A DNA stretch of 64,000 nucleotides from Streptomyces sp. SID14436 (GCF_010548465.1 NZ_JAAGMD010000098.1:1-64000), one strand, 5' to 3'; counted from the stretch's first letter, positions 27,642 through 40,073 are shown. Translations and numbers: made by a program. Notes: generated from the letters alone by a model not told the origin.

Positions 27642-28641
27642 GCGGGGCCGCCGGCCGGGGCCGGGGGCCGTCCAGGCCGGCCTGGGCGATGCGCACGCCC
27701 AACTGGGTGCGGCTGGCCGCGCCCAGGGTCTCGGAGAGCCGGGCGATGTGCGCGCGGCAGGTGCGCACGCTTATGCCGAGCCGCTCGGCGATGACCGCGT
27801 CCTGGTGGCCCTCCGCCAGCAGCGCCGCGATGGACTGCTCGCGGTGCGAGATGCCCTCGATGCCGGTGTCGGGCAGCGGGGCCGTCAGCGGGATGGCCAG
27901 CCGCCACAGGCGCTCGAAGACCGTGCCCAGGTACTCCACCAGCGCCGGGTGCCGCAGCTCCAGCGCCATCGTGCGCTCGGAGTTGGCGGGGATGAAGGCG
28001 ACCGTGCGGTCGAAGAGGATCAGCCGCTCGATCACCTCGTCCAGCGTGCGCGCCTCCACCGCGTCGCCCATCAGCTCCAGGTAGGACAGCAGCCCGTGGC
28101 CGTGCCGCGCCACGTGCGTGTACAGGTCCCGCATGCGCACGCCGCGGCCCCGCAGCGCCATCGCCCGGTGCATGCCCTCCGACAGCTCCGCCTCCCGCCG
28201 GATGCCGCCGGGCTGCACGGTCAGCACCTCGGCGGTGCACGCCTGCGTCGCCTCGTCCATCGCGGCCTGGATACGCGCCAGCCCGTCCAGCACCCGGATC
28301 GCGGGGCCCTCCGCCGACACCGCCGGCGGCACGTGACGGCCCAGACCGGCGTACCACTCGAACGCCTCCACGGCCGCCCCGACCCGGCGCTGGCTCTCGC
28401 TGACCTCGTCGTACATACCGCGCAGCAGCCGGGTCATGACCTCCTGCGGGGAGGTCGGCACCAGCCAGTCCATGTCGTCCGGATCGGGGTGCAGCAGCGC
28501 CAGTTCCAGCAGGCACGGCACGGGCTCCGCGTCCCGGCGCGGCACCCGTCCGCGGCGCACGGCGCGGGAGTAGACGCGGTCCCCGGCCCCGCACAGCCGG
28601 TCAGCACCGTGCGGATGCCCGTCCGTCCCGTGCCCGGCCAT
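27604..28641 (-). CDS. LuxR-type HTH regulator with TrmB/PLD-like sensor domain (paralogue 3)
   Basis: 345 residues from an ATG at 28641 behind a GGGGGTGGG stretch; the frame is open to 28713. Same architecture as its neighbours: DRVYSRAVRRGRVPRRDAEP, then IRVLDGLARIQAAMDEATQA and EVLTVQPGG, then the HTH LLAEGHQDAVIAERLGISVR and TCRAHIARLSETLG. It is encoded on the opposite strand and its stop lies inside paralogue 2, a 38-bp convergent overlap. Antisense interference between the two transcripts is possible. Confidence 0.85.
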   Translation of the reverse strand: MAGHGTDGHPHGADRLCGAGDRVYSRAVRRGRVPRRDAEPVPCLLELALLHPDPDDMDWLVPTSPQEVMTRLLRGMYDEVSESQRRVGAAVEAFEWYAGLGRHVPPAVSAEGPAIRVLDGLARIQAAMDEATQACTAEVLTVQPGGIRREAELSEGMHRAMALRGRGVRMRDLYTHVARHGHGLLSYLELMGDAVEARTLDEVIERLILFDRTVAFIPANSERTMALELRHPALVEYLGTVFERLWRLAIPLTAPLPDTGIEGISHREQSIAALLAEGHQDAVIAERLGISVRTCRAHIARLSETLGAASRTQLGVRIAQAGLDGPRPRPAAPLTLPGQGSPSVR

Positions 28642-28905
28642 CGCCCGTCCCACCCCCGGTTGCGCCGCATTCCGAAGCGCAACTATGCGCGGACGGAACG
28701 TGATCCGCAACACGACTCCCGCACGCGCCGGTCACGATAAGTACCCATCCGTCCGGTATTCCCCCTCTCAGGTATGACGGGCCGCAACAAGATGAGGGTG
28801 GTGACGGCGCACGGCCGGTGCCAAGGTCGGTGCACCGGGGGAAACCGCCCCGGGACCGCCGGCCGGCGGTCCCGGGAGCGACGCGTGACGGGGGAAGGCA
28901 CCACT

Positions 28906-29085
28906 GTGACCAGGTGGGAAACCGAACAGCCGGGCATCCGGGCGGCGTCGGCCGCTCCGCCGCCCGAGGTGGACGGCACGGAACGCGTCGTGTCCGCTCC
29001 CGGTCCGGGTCTGCTCACGGACCGGGAGCGGGAGTGGCTCAGGCTGCTGGGCGAGGACTGCCCGCCCGATTCCCCCGCTCCCTAG
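28906..29085 (+). CDS. Possible small protein, unknown
   Basis: 59 residues from a GTG at 28906 (VTRWETEQPGIRAAS...) with GGGGAAGG about eight bases upstream; a GTG at 28885 with GGGAG is an alternative. The C-terminal third (LLTDREREWLRLLGED) is amphipathic and resembles the first helix of a LuxR-type HTH but stops short. It could be a small regulator, a gene remnant or chance. The region is otherwise unoccupied between 28642 and 29139. Confidence 0.3.
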   Translation: MTRWETEQPGIRAASAAPPPEVDGTERVVSAPGPGLLTDREREWLRLLGEDCPPDSPAP

Positions 29086-29139
29086 ACGCGCGGCTCCGGC
29101 CGTCCCCCCGGCCGGGGCCGCGCCTTCCCGCGCGGGGGA

Positions 29140-30249
29140 CTACTTCAGGCCGATCGCGCTGCACGCCGCCTTGTACTTGGCGGTGCAGATGTCCGACTTG
29201 GTGTAGATGCCGTCGGCGATGACGGTGTCCTGGATGTTGTCCTGCGTCAGCGCCACCACCGGCACCAGCTGGGCCGGGATGTTCTTGTCGGTGGGGCTGT
29301 CCACCCGGTCCCGGGTCAGCGCGTCGAACTGGATGGACCGGCCCTGGACCTTCGCCACCGCCATCTCGGCGGCGCTCTCCGCCTCTTCGGGGTAGGACTT
29401 GTACACGCTCATGTACTGCTCGCCGCTGATGATGCGCTGGACGGCCGCGAGTTCGGCGTCCTGGCCGGTGATCGGGGGCATGTCGGTCACCCCGGCGGCC
29501 TGCAGGGCCTTGATGATGCCGCCGGCCATGCCGTCGTTGGCGGAGTAGACCGCGGCGATGTCGTCCTTGCCGATGGCGTTGATCGCCTCGGCCATGTTGG
29601 CCTCGGCGTTCTCCGGCTTCCAGTCCTTGGTGTCGTAGGACTTGGCGATGGTCACCTTGCCCTTGAGCTCGGACAGGGCGCCCGCCTTGAACTGCTTGGC
29701 GTTGGGGTCCGTCGACGAGCCGTTCATCATCACGATCTTGTCGGTGAGGTCGCCCTTCTCACCGAGCGACTCCAGCAGTGAGCGTCCCTGCACCTCGCCG
29801 ACCAGCTCGTTGTCGAAGGAGATGTACGCGTCGATCGGGCCCTCGGCCAGCCGGTCGTAGGCGATGACCGGGATGCCCGCGTCCTTGGCCCGCTTCACCC
29901 CGTCGGCGATCGCCTTCGAGTCGACCGCGTCGAGCACGATGACGTCGACCTTGTCGTCGATCATCCGCTGCATCTGCCCGGCCTGCTTGTCCGCGCTCGC
30001 GTCCGCGTTGGCGTAGTCGACCTTGCCCTTGCCGTTGGTGAGCGAGTCCACCTTCTTCTTGAAGATGGGGTAGTCGAACTGCTCGTAGCGGGTGTTGGAC
30101 TTCTCCGGGAGCAGCAGGCCGACCCGGATGTCGTTGCCCTTGGCCGGACTCGCGTCGTCGCTGCTGCCCGTCGCGTCGAGCATGCCGCAGCCGGCGAGCA
30201 CGACGGACAACGAGGTGACAGCCACGACGGATATGGCATTGCGACGCAT
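29140..30249 (-). CDS. Sugar-type ABC transporter substrate-binding lipoprotein, orphan
   Basis: 369 residues from an ATG at 30249. The signal peptide ends in a lipobox VLAGC with Cys21 as lipidation site, so the mature protein is anchored outside the membrane. The body is a type I periplasmic-binding fold of the XylF/ChvE group: IRVGLLLPEKSNTRYEQFDY, VIVLDAVDSKAIADGV, DAGIPVIAYDRLAEGP, VYSANDGMAGGIIKALQAAG and ITGQDAELAAVQRIISGEQY. These blocks line the sugar site. No ATPase or permease gene adjoins it in this window, so it must share a transporter elsewhere or act as a sensor. From memory a similar gene precedes hspR in S. coelicolor. Confidence 0.9.
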   Translation of the reverse strand: MRRNAISVVAVTSLSVVLAGCGMLDATGSSDDASPAKGNDIRVGLLLPEKSNTRYEQFDYPIFKKKVDSLTNGKGKVDYANADASADKQAGQMQRMIDDKVDVIVLDAVDSKAIADGVKRAKDAGIPVIAYDRLAEGPIDAYISFDNELVGEVQGRSLLESLGEKGDLTDKIVMMNGSSTDPNAKQFKAGALSELKGKVTIAKSYDTKDWKPENAEANMAEAINAIGKDDIAAVYSANDGMAGGIIKALQAAGVTDMPPITGQDAELAAVQRIISGEQYMSVYKSYPEEAESAAEMAVAKVQGRSIQFDALTRDRVDSPTDKNIPAQLVPVVALTQDNIQDTVIADGIYTKSDICTAKYKAACSAIGLK

Positions 30250-30566
30250 GCGACAGCTCACTTCGGGGTGCGTTCGGGACGTGGGCACAACTTTGCGACC
30301 CTTGTGACTGAAAGCCAACGCTTCAGCCACCACCGGAGTCAAGTGGAACCACTTAACGAGATGGACACATCACGGTCCGCTGAACTCGTGAGGGCCTCGC
30401 GAAGGGGGCATGGAGGTTCTCCGCACACCCCTGCATGCGTCCCGCACAACCGTGAGCGGAATGCGCGCGGGCGGTCGAGGAAGTGCCGCCACTCCCTTCA
30501 CACGCGCGGGAGCCCGGAGGCAGCTGAACCTCCGGGCTCCACGCGTGTCTTCACCGGCCGCCGGTG

Positions 30567-31019
30567 TCAGTCGGCCTGCTGCTGCCGCTTCGGCCGCCAC
30601 ACCACCAGCGCGCTGGTCTGCTGGACCTCCTGGTAGGGCACCAGGTCACGCCGGTAGGAGGCGTGCACCGCGGCCTCCCGCTGACGCATCGCCGCGGCGG
30701 CCCCGTCCACGGCGTCCTCCAGCTCGGCCACCCGGGCCTGGAGGGCGGCGACATGGTTCTCCAGTTCGATGATGCGCTTGATACCGGCCAGGTTGATGCC
30801 CTCGGTCTGCGACAACTGCTGCACCTGACGGAGCAGTTCGATGTCGCGGGCGGAGTAGCGGCGGCCACGGCCGGCCGTGCGGTCCGGGGACACCAGCCCC
30901 AGACGGTCGTACTGACGCAGGGTCTGCGGGTGCAGACCGGAGAGCTGGGCCGCCACCGAGATGACGTAGACCGGAGTGTCCTGGGTCAGTTCATACGGGT
31001 TGCGTCGACGGCCGTCCAT
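30567..31019 (-). CDS. hspR: Heat-shock repressor HspR (MerR family)
   Basis: 150 residues from an ATG at 31019. The MerR HTH VYVISVAAQLSGLHPQTLRQ followed by YDRLGLVSPDRTAGRGRRYS is characteristic. A coiled-coil dimer helix (IKRIIELENHVAALQARVAE) and a C-terminal tail ending LVVWRPKRQQQAD follow. HspR represses the dnaK operon and clpB by binding HAIR sites, with DnaK acting as co-repressor in Streptomyces. It is the last gene of the dnaK-grpE-dnaJ-hspR operon; the dnaJ stop lies 5 bases before its start, so regulation is autogenous. Confidence 0.96.
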   Translation of the reverse strand: MDGRRRNPYELTQDTPVYVISVAAQLSGLHPQTLRQYDRLGLVSPDRTAGRGRRYSARDIELLRQVQQLSQTEGINLAGIKRIIELENHVAALQARVAELEDAVDGAAAAMRQREAAVHASYRRDLVPYQEVQQTSALVVWRPKRQQQAD

Positions 31020-31024
31020 CTGTA

Positions 31025-32203
31025 TCAAGCTCCCTTCGCGGCCTGGAACAGATCCGCCCGCGGATCCTCGTCCGCGGTCGCCTCGCGATACGCCTCCAGC
31101 GCGTCACGAGCCTTCCCCGACAGGTCCCCCGGAACACTCACCTCGACGGTGACCAGCAGATCACCGCGGGTGCCGTCCTTGCGGACCGCGCCCTTGCCCC
31201 GCGCCCGCATGGTGCGGCCGTTGGGCGTGCCCGGCGGCAGCTTCAGCGTGACCGGAGGGCCTCCCAGGGTCGGGACCCGGACCTCGCCGCCGAGCGCCGC
31301 CTCCGCGAAGGTGACGGGCACGGTGACGGTGAGGTTGTCGCCCTTGCGGCCGAACACCGGGTGGGTGCCGACGTGCACGACGACGTACAGGTCGCCCGCC
31401 GGACCGCCGCGCTCGCCCGGGGCGCCCTTGCCGCGCAGCCGGATGCGCTGCCCGTCGCTGACACCCGCGGGAATGCGCACCTGCATGGTCCGCGAGGACT
31501 TGGCCCGGCCGCTGCCCTTGCAGACGTCGCAGGCGTGCTCCGCGATCAGCCCGCGGCCCTTGCAGTCCGGGCACGGGTCGGTCAGGGAGAAGCCGCCCCC
31601 GCTGCCCCGCGCGACCTGCCCGGTACCGACACAGGTCGGGCACACGCGCGGTGTGCCGTTCTTGTCGCCGGTGCCGGAACAGGCCTTGCAGGGCTGCTGC
31701 GAGGACATCCGCAGCGGGACCGTCGCGCCCTCGATCGCCTCGGTGAAGCTGAGGGTGACCTCGGACTCGATGTCCTGCCCGCGCCGCGGCTGGGTGCGCG
31801 TGGTGCCCGCGCCGCCCCGGTTGAACAGGCCGCCGAAGACGTCACCGAGGCCGCCGCCGAAGCCGCCGGCCCCGGCCTGGCCGCCCTGGGCGCCCCCGAA
31901 GAGGTCGCCCAGGTCGAAGTTGAAGGAGCCGCCGCCCGCCCCGGGGCCGGGACGGAACCCGCCGCTGCCGAACAGCGCGCGGGCCTCGTCGTACTCCTTG
32001 CGCTTCTTGGGGTCACCGAGGATGTCGTTCGCCTCGGAGATCTCCTTGAAGCGCTCCTCCGCCTTGGCGTTGCCCTTGTTGGCGTCCGGGTGGAACTCGC
32101 GGGCGAGCTTCCGGTACGCCTTCTTGATCTCGGCCTCGGTGGCGTCCTTGGGGACGCCGAGGACCTTGTAGTAGTCCTTCTCGATGAAGTCCTTCGTGCT
32201 CAT
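31025..32203 (-). CDS. dnaJ: Co-chaperone DnaJ
   Basis: 392 residues. The J domain has the HPD motif (REFHPDANKG) that stimulates DnaK ATPase. The Gly/Phe-rich region (FGSGGFRPGPGAGG) follows, then four zinc repeats CKACSGTG, CPTCVGTG, CPDCKGRG and CDVCKGSG, then the C-terminal substrate-binding domains. It is a full-length type I DnaJ. ATG at 32203 follows GAAGGAGGGACG. It sits between grpE and hspR in one operon. Confidence 0.97.
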   Translation of the reverse strand: MSTKDFIEKDYYKVLGVPKDATEAEIKKAYRKLAREFHPDANKGNAKAEERFKEISEANDILGDPKKRKEYDEARALFGSGGFRPGPGAGGGSFNFDLGDLFGGAQGGQAGAGGFGGGLGDVFGGLFNRGGAGTTRTQPRRGQDIESEVTLSFTEAIEGATVPLRMSSQQPCKACSGTGDKNGTPRVCPTCVGTGQVARGSGGGFSLTDPCPDCKGRGLIAEHACDVCKGSGRAKSSRTMQVRIPAGVSDGQRIRLRGKGAPGERGGPAGDLYVVVHVGTHPVFGRKGDNLTVTVPVTFAEAALGGEVRVPTLGGPPVTLKLPPGTPNGRTMRARGKGAVRKDGTRGDLLVTVEVSVPGDLSGKARDALEAYREATADEDPRADLFQAAKGA

Positions 32204-32239
32204 CCCCGACGTCCCTCCTTCCGCGTGTCCTTCGTGACG

Positions 32240-35207
<2,968 letters not shown>

Positions 35208-37490
35208 ATGCAACTCGCCGCGATCATCGTGTCGCTGGTACTGACCGTGGTCGGCGTTGCGCTCATCGCACGCGCGATCGGCCAGTTCGTCCGGTACTTC
35301 AGGCTGGGCCAGCCGGTCCCGGCCGGCACCCGGACCGACAATCCCTACCAGCGCAGTGTGACCCTGGTGAAGGAGTTCCTCGGCCACACCCGCATGAACA
35401 GGTGGGGCATCGTCGGTGTCGCCCACTGGTTCGTCGCGATCGGCTTCCTGACGCTGCCGCCGACCCTCGCCCAGGCCTACGGCCAGCTCTTCGAGGCCGA
35501 CTGGGTGCTCCCGGTCCTCGGCGGCTTCCTGCCGTTCGAGATGTACATCGAGTTCATCGGTGTCATGACGGTGATCGGCATCGCCGTGCTCATGGTGATC
35601 CGGCTGCTGAACCTGCCCTCCCGGGCCGGCCGCAAGTCCCGCTTCACCGGCTCCACCGCCTGGCAGGCGTACTTCGTCGAGTACGTCATCCTCACCATCG
35701 GCCTGGCGATCTACGTCCTGCGCGGCCTCGAGGGCGCCCTGCACCACGTGGAGAGCTACGAGGCCGCCTACTTCGCCTCGTACCCGCTGGTCCTGGCCTT
35801 CAAGGGCCTGTCCGTCGGCGTGCTGCAGAACCTGGTCTACTTCGTCGCCATGATCAAGATCAGCACCTCGCTGATCTGGATGATCACCGTCTCGCTCAAC
35901 ACCGACATGGGCGTCGCTTGGCACCGCTTCCTGGCGTTCCCCAACATCTGGTTCAAGCGCGAGGCCGACGGCGGCACCGCCCTGGGCGCCCTGCAGCCGA
36001 TGACCTCCGGCGGCAAGCCGATCGACTTCACCGACCCCGGTGACGACGACGTCTTCGGCGTCTCCCAGGTCGAGCAGTTCTCCTGGAAGGGCCTGCTGGA
36101 CTTCTCCACCTGCACCGAGTGCGGCCGCTGCCAGTCGCAGTGCCCCGCCTGGAACACCGGCAAGCCCCTCTCCCCCAAGCTGCTGATCATGTCGCTGCGC
36201 GACCACGCGCACGCCAAGGCCCCCTACCTGCTCGCCGGCGGCGGCAAGACGATGGAGGGCGAGGAGAAGGCGTCCGAGGAGCAGCTGGCCGGCGTGCCCG
36301 CCGCCGCCCTCGCCGAGGCCGAGCGCCCGCTGATCGGCACCGCCGAGGAGAACGGCGTCATCGACCCCGACGTCCTGTGGTCCTGCACCACCTGCGGCGC
36401 CTGCGTCGAGCAGTGCCCCGTCGACATCGAGCACGTCGACCACATCGTCGACATGCGCCGCTACCAGGTCATGATCGAGAGCGCCTTCCCCTCCGAGGCG
36501 GGCACGATGCTCAAGAACCTGGAGAAGAAGGGCAACCCCTGGGGCCTGGCGAAGAAGCAGCGCCTGGAGTGGCTCAAGGAGGTCGACTTCGAGGTCCCGG
36601 TCGTCGGCAAGGACATCGAGGACCTCTCCGAGGTCGAGTACCTCTACTGGGTCGGCTGCGCCGGCGCCCTGGAGGACCGCGCCAAGAAGACCACCAAGGC
36701 CTTCGCGGAGCTGCTGCACATCGCGGGCGTCAAGTTCGCGATCATGGGCGGCGACGAGAAGTGCACCGGTGACTCCGCCCGCCGCCTCGGCAACGAGCCC
36801 CTGTTCCAGGAGCTCGGCATGGAGAACGTCACCGCGCTGAACATGGCCTTCGGCGAGGAGATCGACGACGAGGGCAACGTCACGCCCGAGTCGAAGAAGC
36901 CCGCGTCGGCGAAGAAGATCGTCGCCACCTGCCCGCACTGCCTCAACACCCTCGCCAACGAGTACCCGCAGCTCGGCGGCGACTACGAGGTCATCCACCA
37001 CACGCAGCTGCTCCAGCACCTGGTGGACGAGGGCAAGCTCATCCCGGTCACCCCGGTCGAGGGCCTCATCACCTACCACGACCCGTGCTACCTGGGCCGC
37101 CACAACAAGATCTACACGCCCCCGCGCGAGATCATCGGCAAGGTCCCGGGCCTGCGCAACGAGGAGATGCACCGCCACAAGGAACGCGGCTTCTGCTGCG
37201 GCGCCGGCGGCGCCCGGATGTGGATGGAGGAGCGGATCGGCAAGCGCATCAACAACGAGCGCGTCGACGAGGCCCTCGCCCTCAACCCGGACATCGTCTC
37301 CACCGCCTGCCCGTTCTGCCTCGTCATGCTCACGGACTCCGTGAACGGCAAGAAGAACGACGGCAAGGCCAAGGAGTCCATCCAGGTCGTCGACGTCTCC
37401 CAGCTCCTGCTGGAGTCCGTCAAGACCCCGCTGGACCCAGCCGGCGAGGCGGAGACCGAGGACGCACCGGAACCGGAGCCGGTCAAGTAG
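35208..37490 (+). CDS. Membrane Fe-S oxidoreductase, EtfD/HdrD-like
   Basis: 760 residues. The N-terminal ~250 residues contain about five or six membrane segments with candidate haem-ligand His residues (WFVAIGFLTLPPTLAQAYG region). Two [4Fe-4S] motifs follow, CTECGRC-x3-CP from residue 302 and CTTCGAC-x3-CP from residue 393. Two CCG domains follow (CPHCLNTLANEYPQLGGDY with HDPCYLGRHN; FCCGAGGARMW with CPFCLVML), which in heterodisulfide reductases bind a further cluster. In mycobacteria the homologue (Rv0338c, EtfD) passes electrons from ETF and beta-oxidation to quinone. ATG at 35208 follows GAGGAG. It is monocistronic and followed by a strong hairpin. Confidence 0.9.
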   Translation: MQLAAIIVSLVLTVVGVALIARAIGQFVRYFRLGQPVPAGTRTDNPYQRSVTLVKEFLGHTRMNRWGIVGVAHWFVAIGFLTLPPTLAQAYGQLFEADWVLPVLGGFLPFEMYIEFIGVMTVIGIAVLMVIRLLNLPSRAGRKSRFTGSTAWQAYFVEYVILTIGLAIYVLRGLEGALHHVESYEAAYFASYPLVLAFKGLSVGVLQNLVYFVAMIKISTSLIWMITVSLNTDMGVAWHRFLAFPNIWFKREADGGTALGALQPMTSGGKPIDFTDPGDDDVFGVSQVEQFSWKGLLDFSTCTECGRCQSQCPAWNTGKPLSPKLLIMSLRDHAHAKAPYLLAGGGKTMEGEEKASEEQLAGVPAAALAEAERPLIGTAEENGVIDPDVLWSCTTCGACVEQCPVDIEHVDHIVDMRRYQVMIESAFPSEAGTMLKNLEKKGNPWGLAKKQRLEWLKEVDFEVPVVGKDIEDLSEVEYLYWVGCAGALEDRAKKTTKAFAELLHIAGVKFAIMGGDEKCTGDSARRLGNEPLFQELGMENVTALNMAFGEEIDDEGNVTPESKKPASAKKIVATCPHCLNTLANEYPQLGGDYEVIHHTQLLQHLVDEGKLIPVTPVEGLITYHDPCYLGRHNKIYTPPREIIGKVPGLRNEEMHRHKERGFCCGAGGARMWMEERIGKRINNERVDEALALNPDIVSTACPFCLVMLTDSVNGKKNDGKAKESIQVVDVSQLLLESVKTPLDPAGEAETEDAPEPEPVK

Positions 37491-37504
37491 GCCGAGCGGC
37501 CGAG

Positions 37505-37540
37505 CACGCCACGGCACGCAGCCACGCCACGGCACGCAGC
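37505..37540. repeat. 18-bp perfect tandem duplication
   Basis: CACGCCACGGCACGCAGC occurs twice head to tail between the oxidoreductase stop and its terminator. It is probably a simple slippage duplication. Confidence 0.9.
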
Positions 37541-37544
37541 ACCC

Positions 37545-37575
37545 CGAAGGGCCGCCCGCCACGGGCGGCCCTTCG
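37545..37575. terminator. 14-bp perfect hairpin after the Fe-S oxidoreductase
   Basis: CGAAGGGCCGCCCG paired with CGGGCGGCCCTTCG over a 3-base loop, 54 bases after the stop at 37490. A strong intrinsic terminator-like hairpin. Confidence 0.75.
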
Positions 37576-37819
37576 GCGTAGCTCCCCCTCCCCTTCACCC
37601 CCGTCCCCCTCTCCCTCCCCTCCCCGTCCGGGCGCACCGCTCCCCACCCGCCCGGCGGGGTCCGTCCGTCGCCCGGAGGACCCCGCCGGGCACACCCCCT
37701 ACGCAGGACGGACACCGCAGCTGACTACCCCTTAGGGGATGTCACAGCTCGGCCGCAAAGGCCCTCCCGAATGCCGGGGCCCGCCACGCCCCGGGCCCGG
37801 ACCAGGTACGTTCGAAGAC

Positions 37820-38779
37820 GTGGCTGGATTCAGGATCGGACGCGGCCGGGACAACAACGGCGCTCCTCACGCGCGACCGCAACACCCCCCGTACGGGCAG
37901 CAGGCACCGCAGGGGCCGTCGTACGGCTACCCGCAGGCGCCTCAGCCGCCGTACCCGCAGCAGCCGTCGTACGGCAGCGCGGGCGGTGGGGGCGGCAGCC
38001 CGTGGCCCGACCCCCACGCGGGGCGCCGCGGCCACCCGGGAGCCCCCGGCGGCGGCTACGGCGGACACGGCGAGCCCGAGTACTTCGGCGACGGCCACCC
38101 GCAGGGCCACGGCCCCCAGGGCGGCTACGACCCGTACGCCGCCAACAACCCCGGCCACACCCAGGCGTTCGCCATCGGCGACGACCCCTACACCCAGGGC
38201 GGCACCTACCAGGCGGGCGCGGCCCCCGGCCCGGTCGGCCCCCGCCTGCACTGGAAGGACCTGCTGAAGGGCATCGTCACCGCCCCGTCCCGCACGTTCT
38301 TCCAGATGCGCGACTACGCGATGTGGGGCCCGGCCCTCGTCGTCACGTTCCTCTACGGCCTGCTCGCCGTCTTCGGCTTCGACGGGGCCCGCGAGGAGGC
38401 CATCAACGCCACCCTGTCGAGCGCGGTCCCGATCGTGCTGATGACGGGCGTGGCGATGGTCATCAGCTTCTTCATCCTGGGCGTGGTCACCCACACCCTG
38501 GCCCGCCAGCTCGGCGGCACCGGCGCCTGGCAGCCGACGGTCGGCCTGTCCATGCTGATCACGTCGATCACGGACGCCCCCCGCCTGCTCCTCGCCATGT
38601 TCGCCGGGGGCGACGCGACCTTCGTCCAGATGGTCGGCTGGGCCACCTGGGTCGCGGGCGGAGCGCTGCTCACCGTCATGGTCAGCCGCTCCCACGACCT
38701 GCCCTGGCCGAAGGCCCTGGGCGCGTCCGCGATCCAGCTGATCGCCCTGCTGTCCCTGATCAAGCTGGGCACCCTGTGA
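37820..38779 (+). CDS. Yip1-family membrane protein with Gln/Pro/Tyr-rich N terminus
   Basis: 319 residues from a GTG at 37820 (VAGFRIGRGRDNNG...). An in-frame ATG at 37739 would add 27 poorly conserved-looking residues. The first ~145 residues are disordered and rich in Pro, Gly, Gln and Tyr. Five membrane segments follow, such as GPALVVTFLYGLLAVFGF, VLMTGVAMVISFFILGV and IQLIALLSLIKLGTL, in the Yip1 domain arrangement. The family sits in the cytoplasmic membrane; its role in bacteria is unknown. It converges on the phosphoribosyltransferase gene. Confidence 0.8.
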   Translation: MAGFRIGRGRDNNGAPHARPQHPPYGQQAPQGPSYGYPQAPQPPYPQQPSYGSAGGGGGSPWPDPHAGRRGHPGAPGGGYGGHGEPEYFGDGHPQGHGPQGGYDPYAANNPGHTQAFAIGDDPYTQGGTYQAGAAPGPVGPRLHWKDLLKGIVTAPSRTFFQMRDYAMWGPALVVTFLYGLLAVFGFDGAREEAINATLSSAVPIVLMTGVAMVISFFILGVVTHTLARQLGGTGAWQPTVGLSMLITSITDAPRLLLAMFAGGDATFVQMVGWATWVAGGALLTVMVSRSHDLPWPKALGASAIQLIALLSLIKLGTL

Positions 38780-38803
38780 CCCGCTGACCCACCTCACACA
38801 CGT

Positions 38804-38848
38804 GTGAGGGGCTGCCCCCGGTCTCGTCCGACCGGGAGCAGCCCCTCA
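38804..38848. terminator. Bidirectional terminator between Yip1 and phosphoribosyltransferase genes
   Basis: GTGAGGGGCTGC pairs with GCAGCCCCTCA(C) and an inner CCCGGT/ACCGGG extends the stem. It lies between two convergent genes, 25 bp after one stop and 27 bp after the other. Confidence 0.75.
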
Positions 38849-38875
38849 CGCGCGTACCGGCCGCCGCCCGCGCCC

Positions 38876-39409
38876 TCAGGCGTCGAGCACCTGGCCGTCC
38901 CGCCGCACGACGGGCGGCTGAACGCTCCACGGGAAGTTGATCCAGTCGTCGGTCCGCTTCCACACGTACTCGCACTTCACCAGCGACTGCGTCTTCTCGT
39001 AGACGACGGCGCTGCGCACCTCGGCGACCGCGTCGAGGCAGAAGTCGCGCACCAGCTTGAGCGTCTTGCCGGTGTCGGCGACGTCGTCCGCGATCAGCAC
39101 CTTCTTCTCGGTGAAGTCGATCCGGTTCGGCACCGGAGCCAGCATGACCGGCATCTCCAGGGTCGTGCCGACCCCGGTGTAGAACTCGACGTTCACCAGG
39201 TGGATGTTCTTGCAGTCGAGCGCGTAGGCGAGCCCGCCGGCGACGAAGACACCGCCGCGCGCGATGCTCAGTACGACGTCCGGCCGGTACCCGTCGTCGG
39301 CGATGGTCTGCGCGAGCTCGCGCACCGCCACCCCGAACTGCTCGTAGCTCAGGTTCTCCCGCACGTCACCGCCACCACTCACGCCGCTCTCCTCACTCAC
39401 GCCGCTCAC
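38876..39409 (-). CDS. Phosphoribosyltransferase-family protein
   Basis: 177 residues. The PRPP-binding loop is [14 protein letters not shown], and the flexible-loop region lies around VEFYTGVG. It is the size of xanthine/hypoxanthine-type phosphoribosyltransferases in Streptomyces, acting in purine or pyrimidine salvage; the base cannot be assigned. The GTG at 39409 overlaps the dcd stop, so it is coupled to dcd; a GTG at 39364 before [10 protein letters not shown] is an alternative start. Nucleotide salvage fits the partnership with dCTP deaminase. Confidence 0.85.
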   Translation of the reverse strand: MSGVSEESGVSGGGDVRENLSYEQFGVAVRELAQTIADDGYRPDVVLSIARGGVFVAGGLAYALDCKNIHLVNVEFYTGVGTTLEMPVMLAPVPNRIDFTEKKVLIADDVADTGKTLKLVRDFCLDAVAEVRSAVVYEKTQSLVKCEYVWKRTDDWINFPWSVQPPVVRRDGQVLDA

Positions 39410-39981
39410 ACCTGCGTCCGGTGGAAGTTGAGGAAGGACCGCGAGGCCGTGGGACCGCGCTGCCCCTGGTACCGGGACCCGTACCGCTCACTGCCGTACG
39501 GCGCCTCGGCGGGCGAGGTCAGGCGGAACATGCACAGCTGGCCGATCTTCATCCCGGGCCACAGCTTGATCGGCAGCGTGGCCAGGTTGGACAGCTCCAG
39601 GGTGACGTGCCCGGAGAACCCGGGGTCGATGAAGCCGGCGGTGGAGTGCGTGACGAGCCCGAGCCGCCCGAGCGAGCTCTTGCCCTCGAGCCGCGAGGCG
39701 AGGTCGTCGGGCAACGAGATCACCTCGAACGTACTGGCCAGCACGAACTCACCGGGGTGCAGGATGAACGGCTCGTCCCCCTCGGGCTCCACGAGGCGGG
39801 TCAGATCCGGCTGCTCGATGGAGGGGTCGATGTGGGGGTACCGGTGATTCTCGAACACCCGGAAGAAGCGGTCGAGACGCACGTCGATGCTGGACGGCTG
39901 CACCATGGAATCGTCGAAGGGATCGATGCGCACCCGCCCGGCGTCGATCTCGGCCCGGAGGTCCTTGTCAGAGAGAAGCAC
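39406..39981 (-). CDS. dcd: dCTP deaminase
   Basis: 191 residues from a GTG at 39981 ([20 protein letters not shown]), the normal length. Motifs [45 protein letters not shown] and a C-terminal [13 protein letters not shown] match Dcd. It converts dCTP to dUTP (in some actinobacteria directly to dUMP) as a trimer. Its stop overlaps the phosphoribosyltransferase start. The frame is open to 40296, but that extension has no coding character. Confidence 0.95.
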   Translation of the reverse strand: MLLSDKDLRAEIDAGRVRIDPFDDSMVQPSSIDVRLDRFFRVFENHRYPHIDPSIEQPDLTRLVEPEGDEPFILHPGEFVLASTFEVISLPDDLASRLEGKSSLGRLGLVTHSTAGFIDPGFSGHVTLELSNLATLPIKLWPGMKIGQLCMFRLTSPAEAPYGSERYGSRYQGQRGPTASRSFLNFHRTQV

Positions 39982-40073
39982 GCCCCGAGAATACGCAAGG
40001 CGCGCGGACCGGCCACCATCGCCGTCCCACGCGCCCACGCCCCGGCTCCACCTCAGCCGGTATGTGTCGTTTT

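Noticed and set aside
37739-37819. N-terminal extension of the Yip1 protein from an ATG at 37739
   Set aside because: No ribosome site and Pro/Gly/Arg-rich residues unlike the rest; the GTG at 37820 is preferred, with some doubt.
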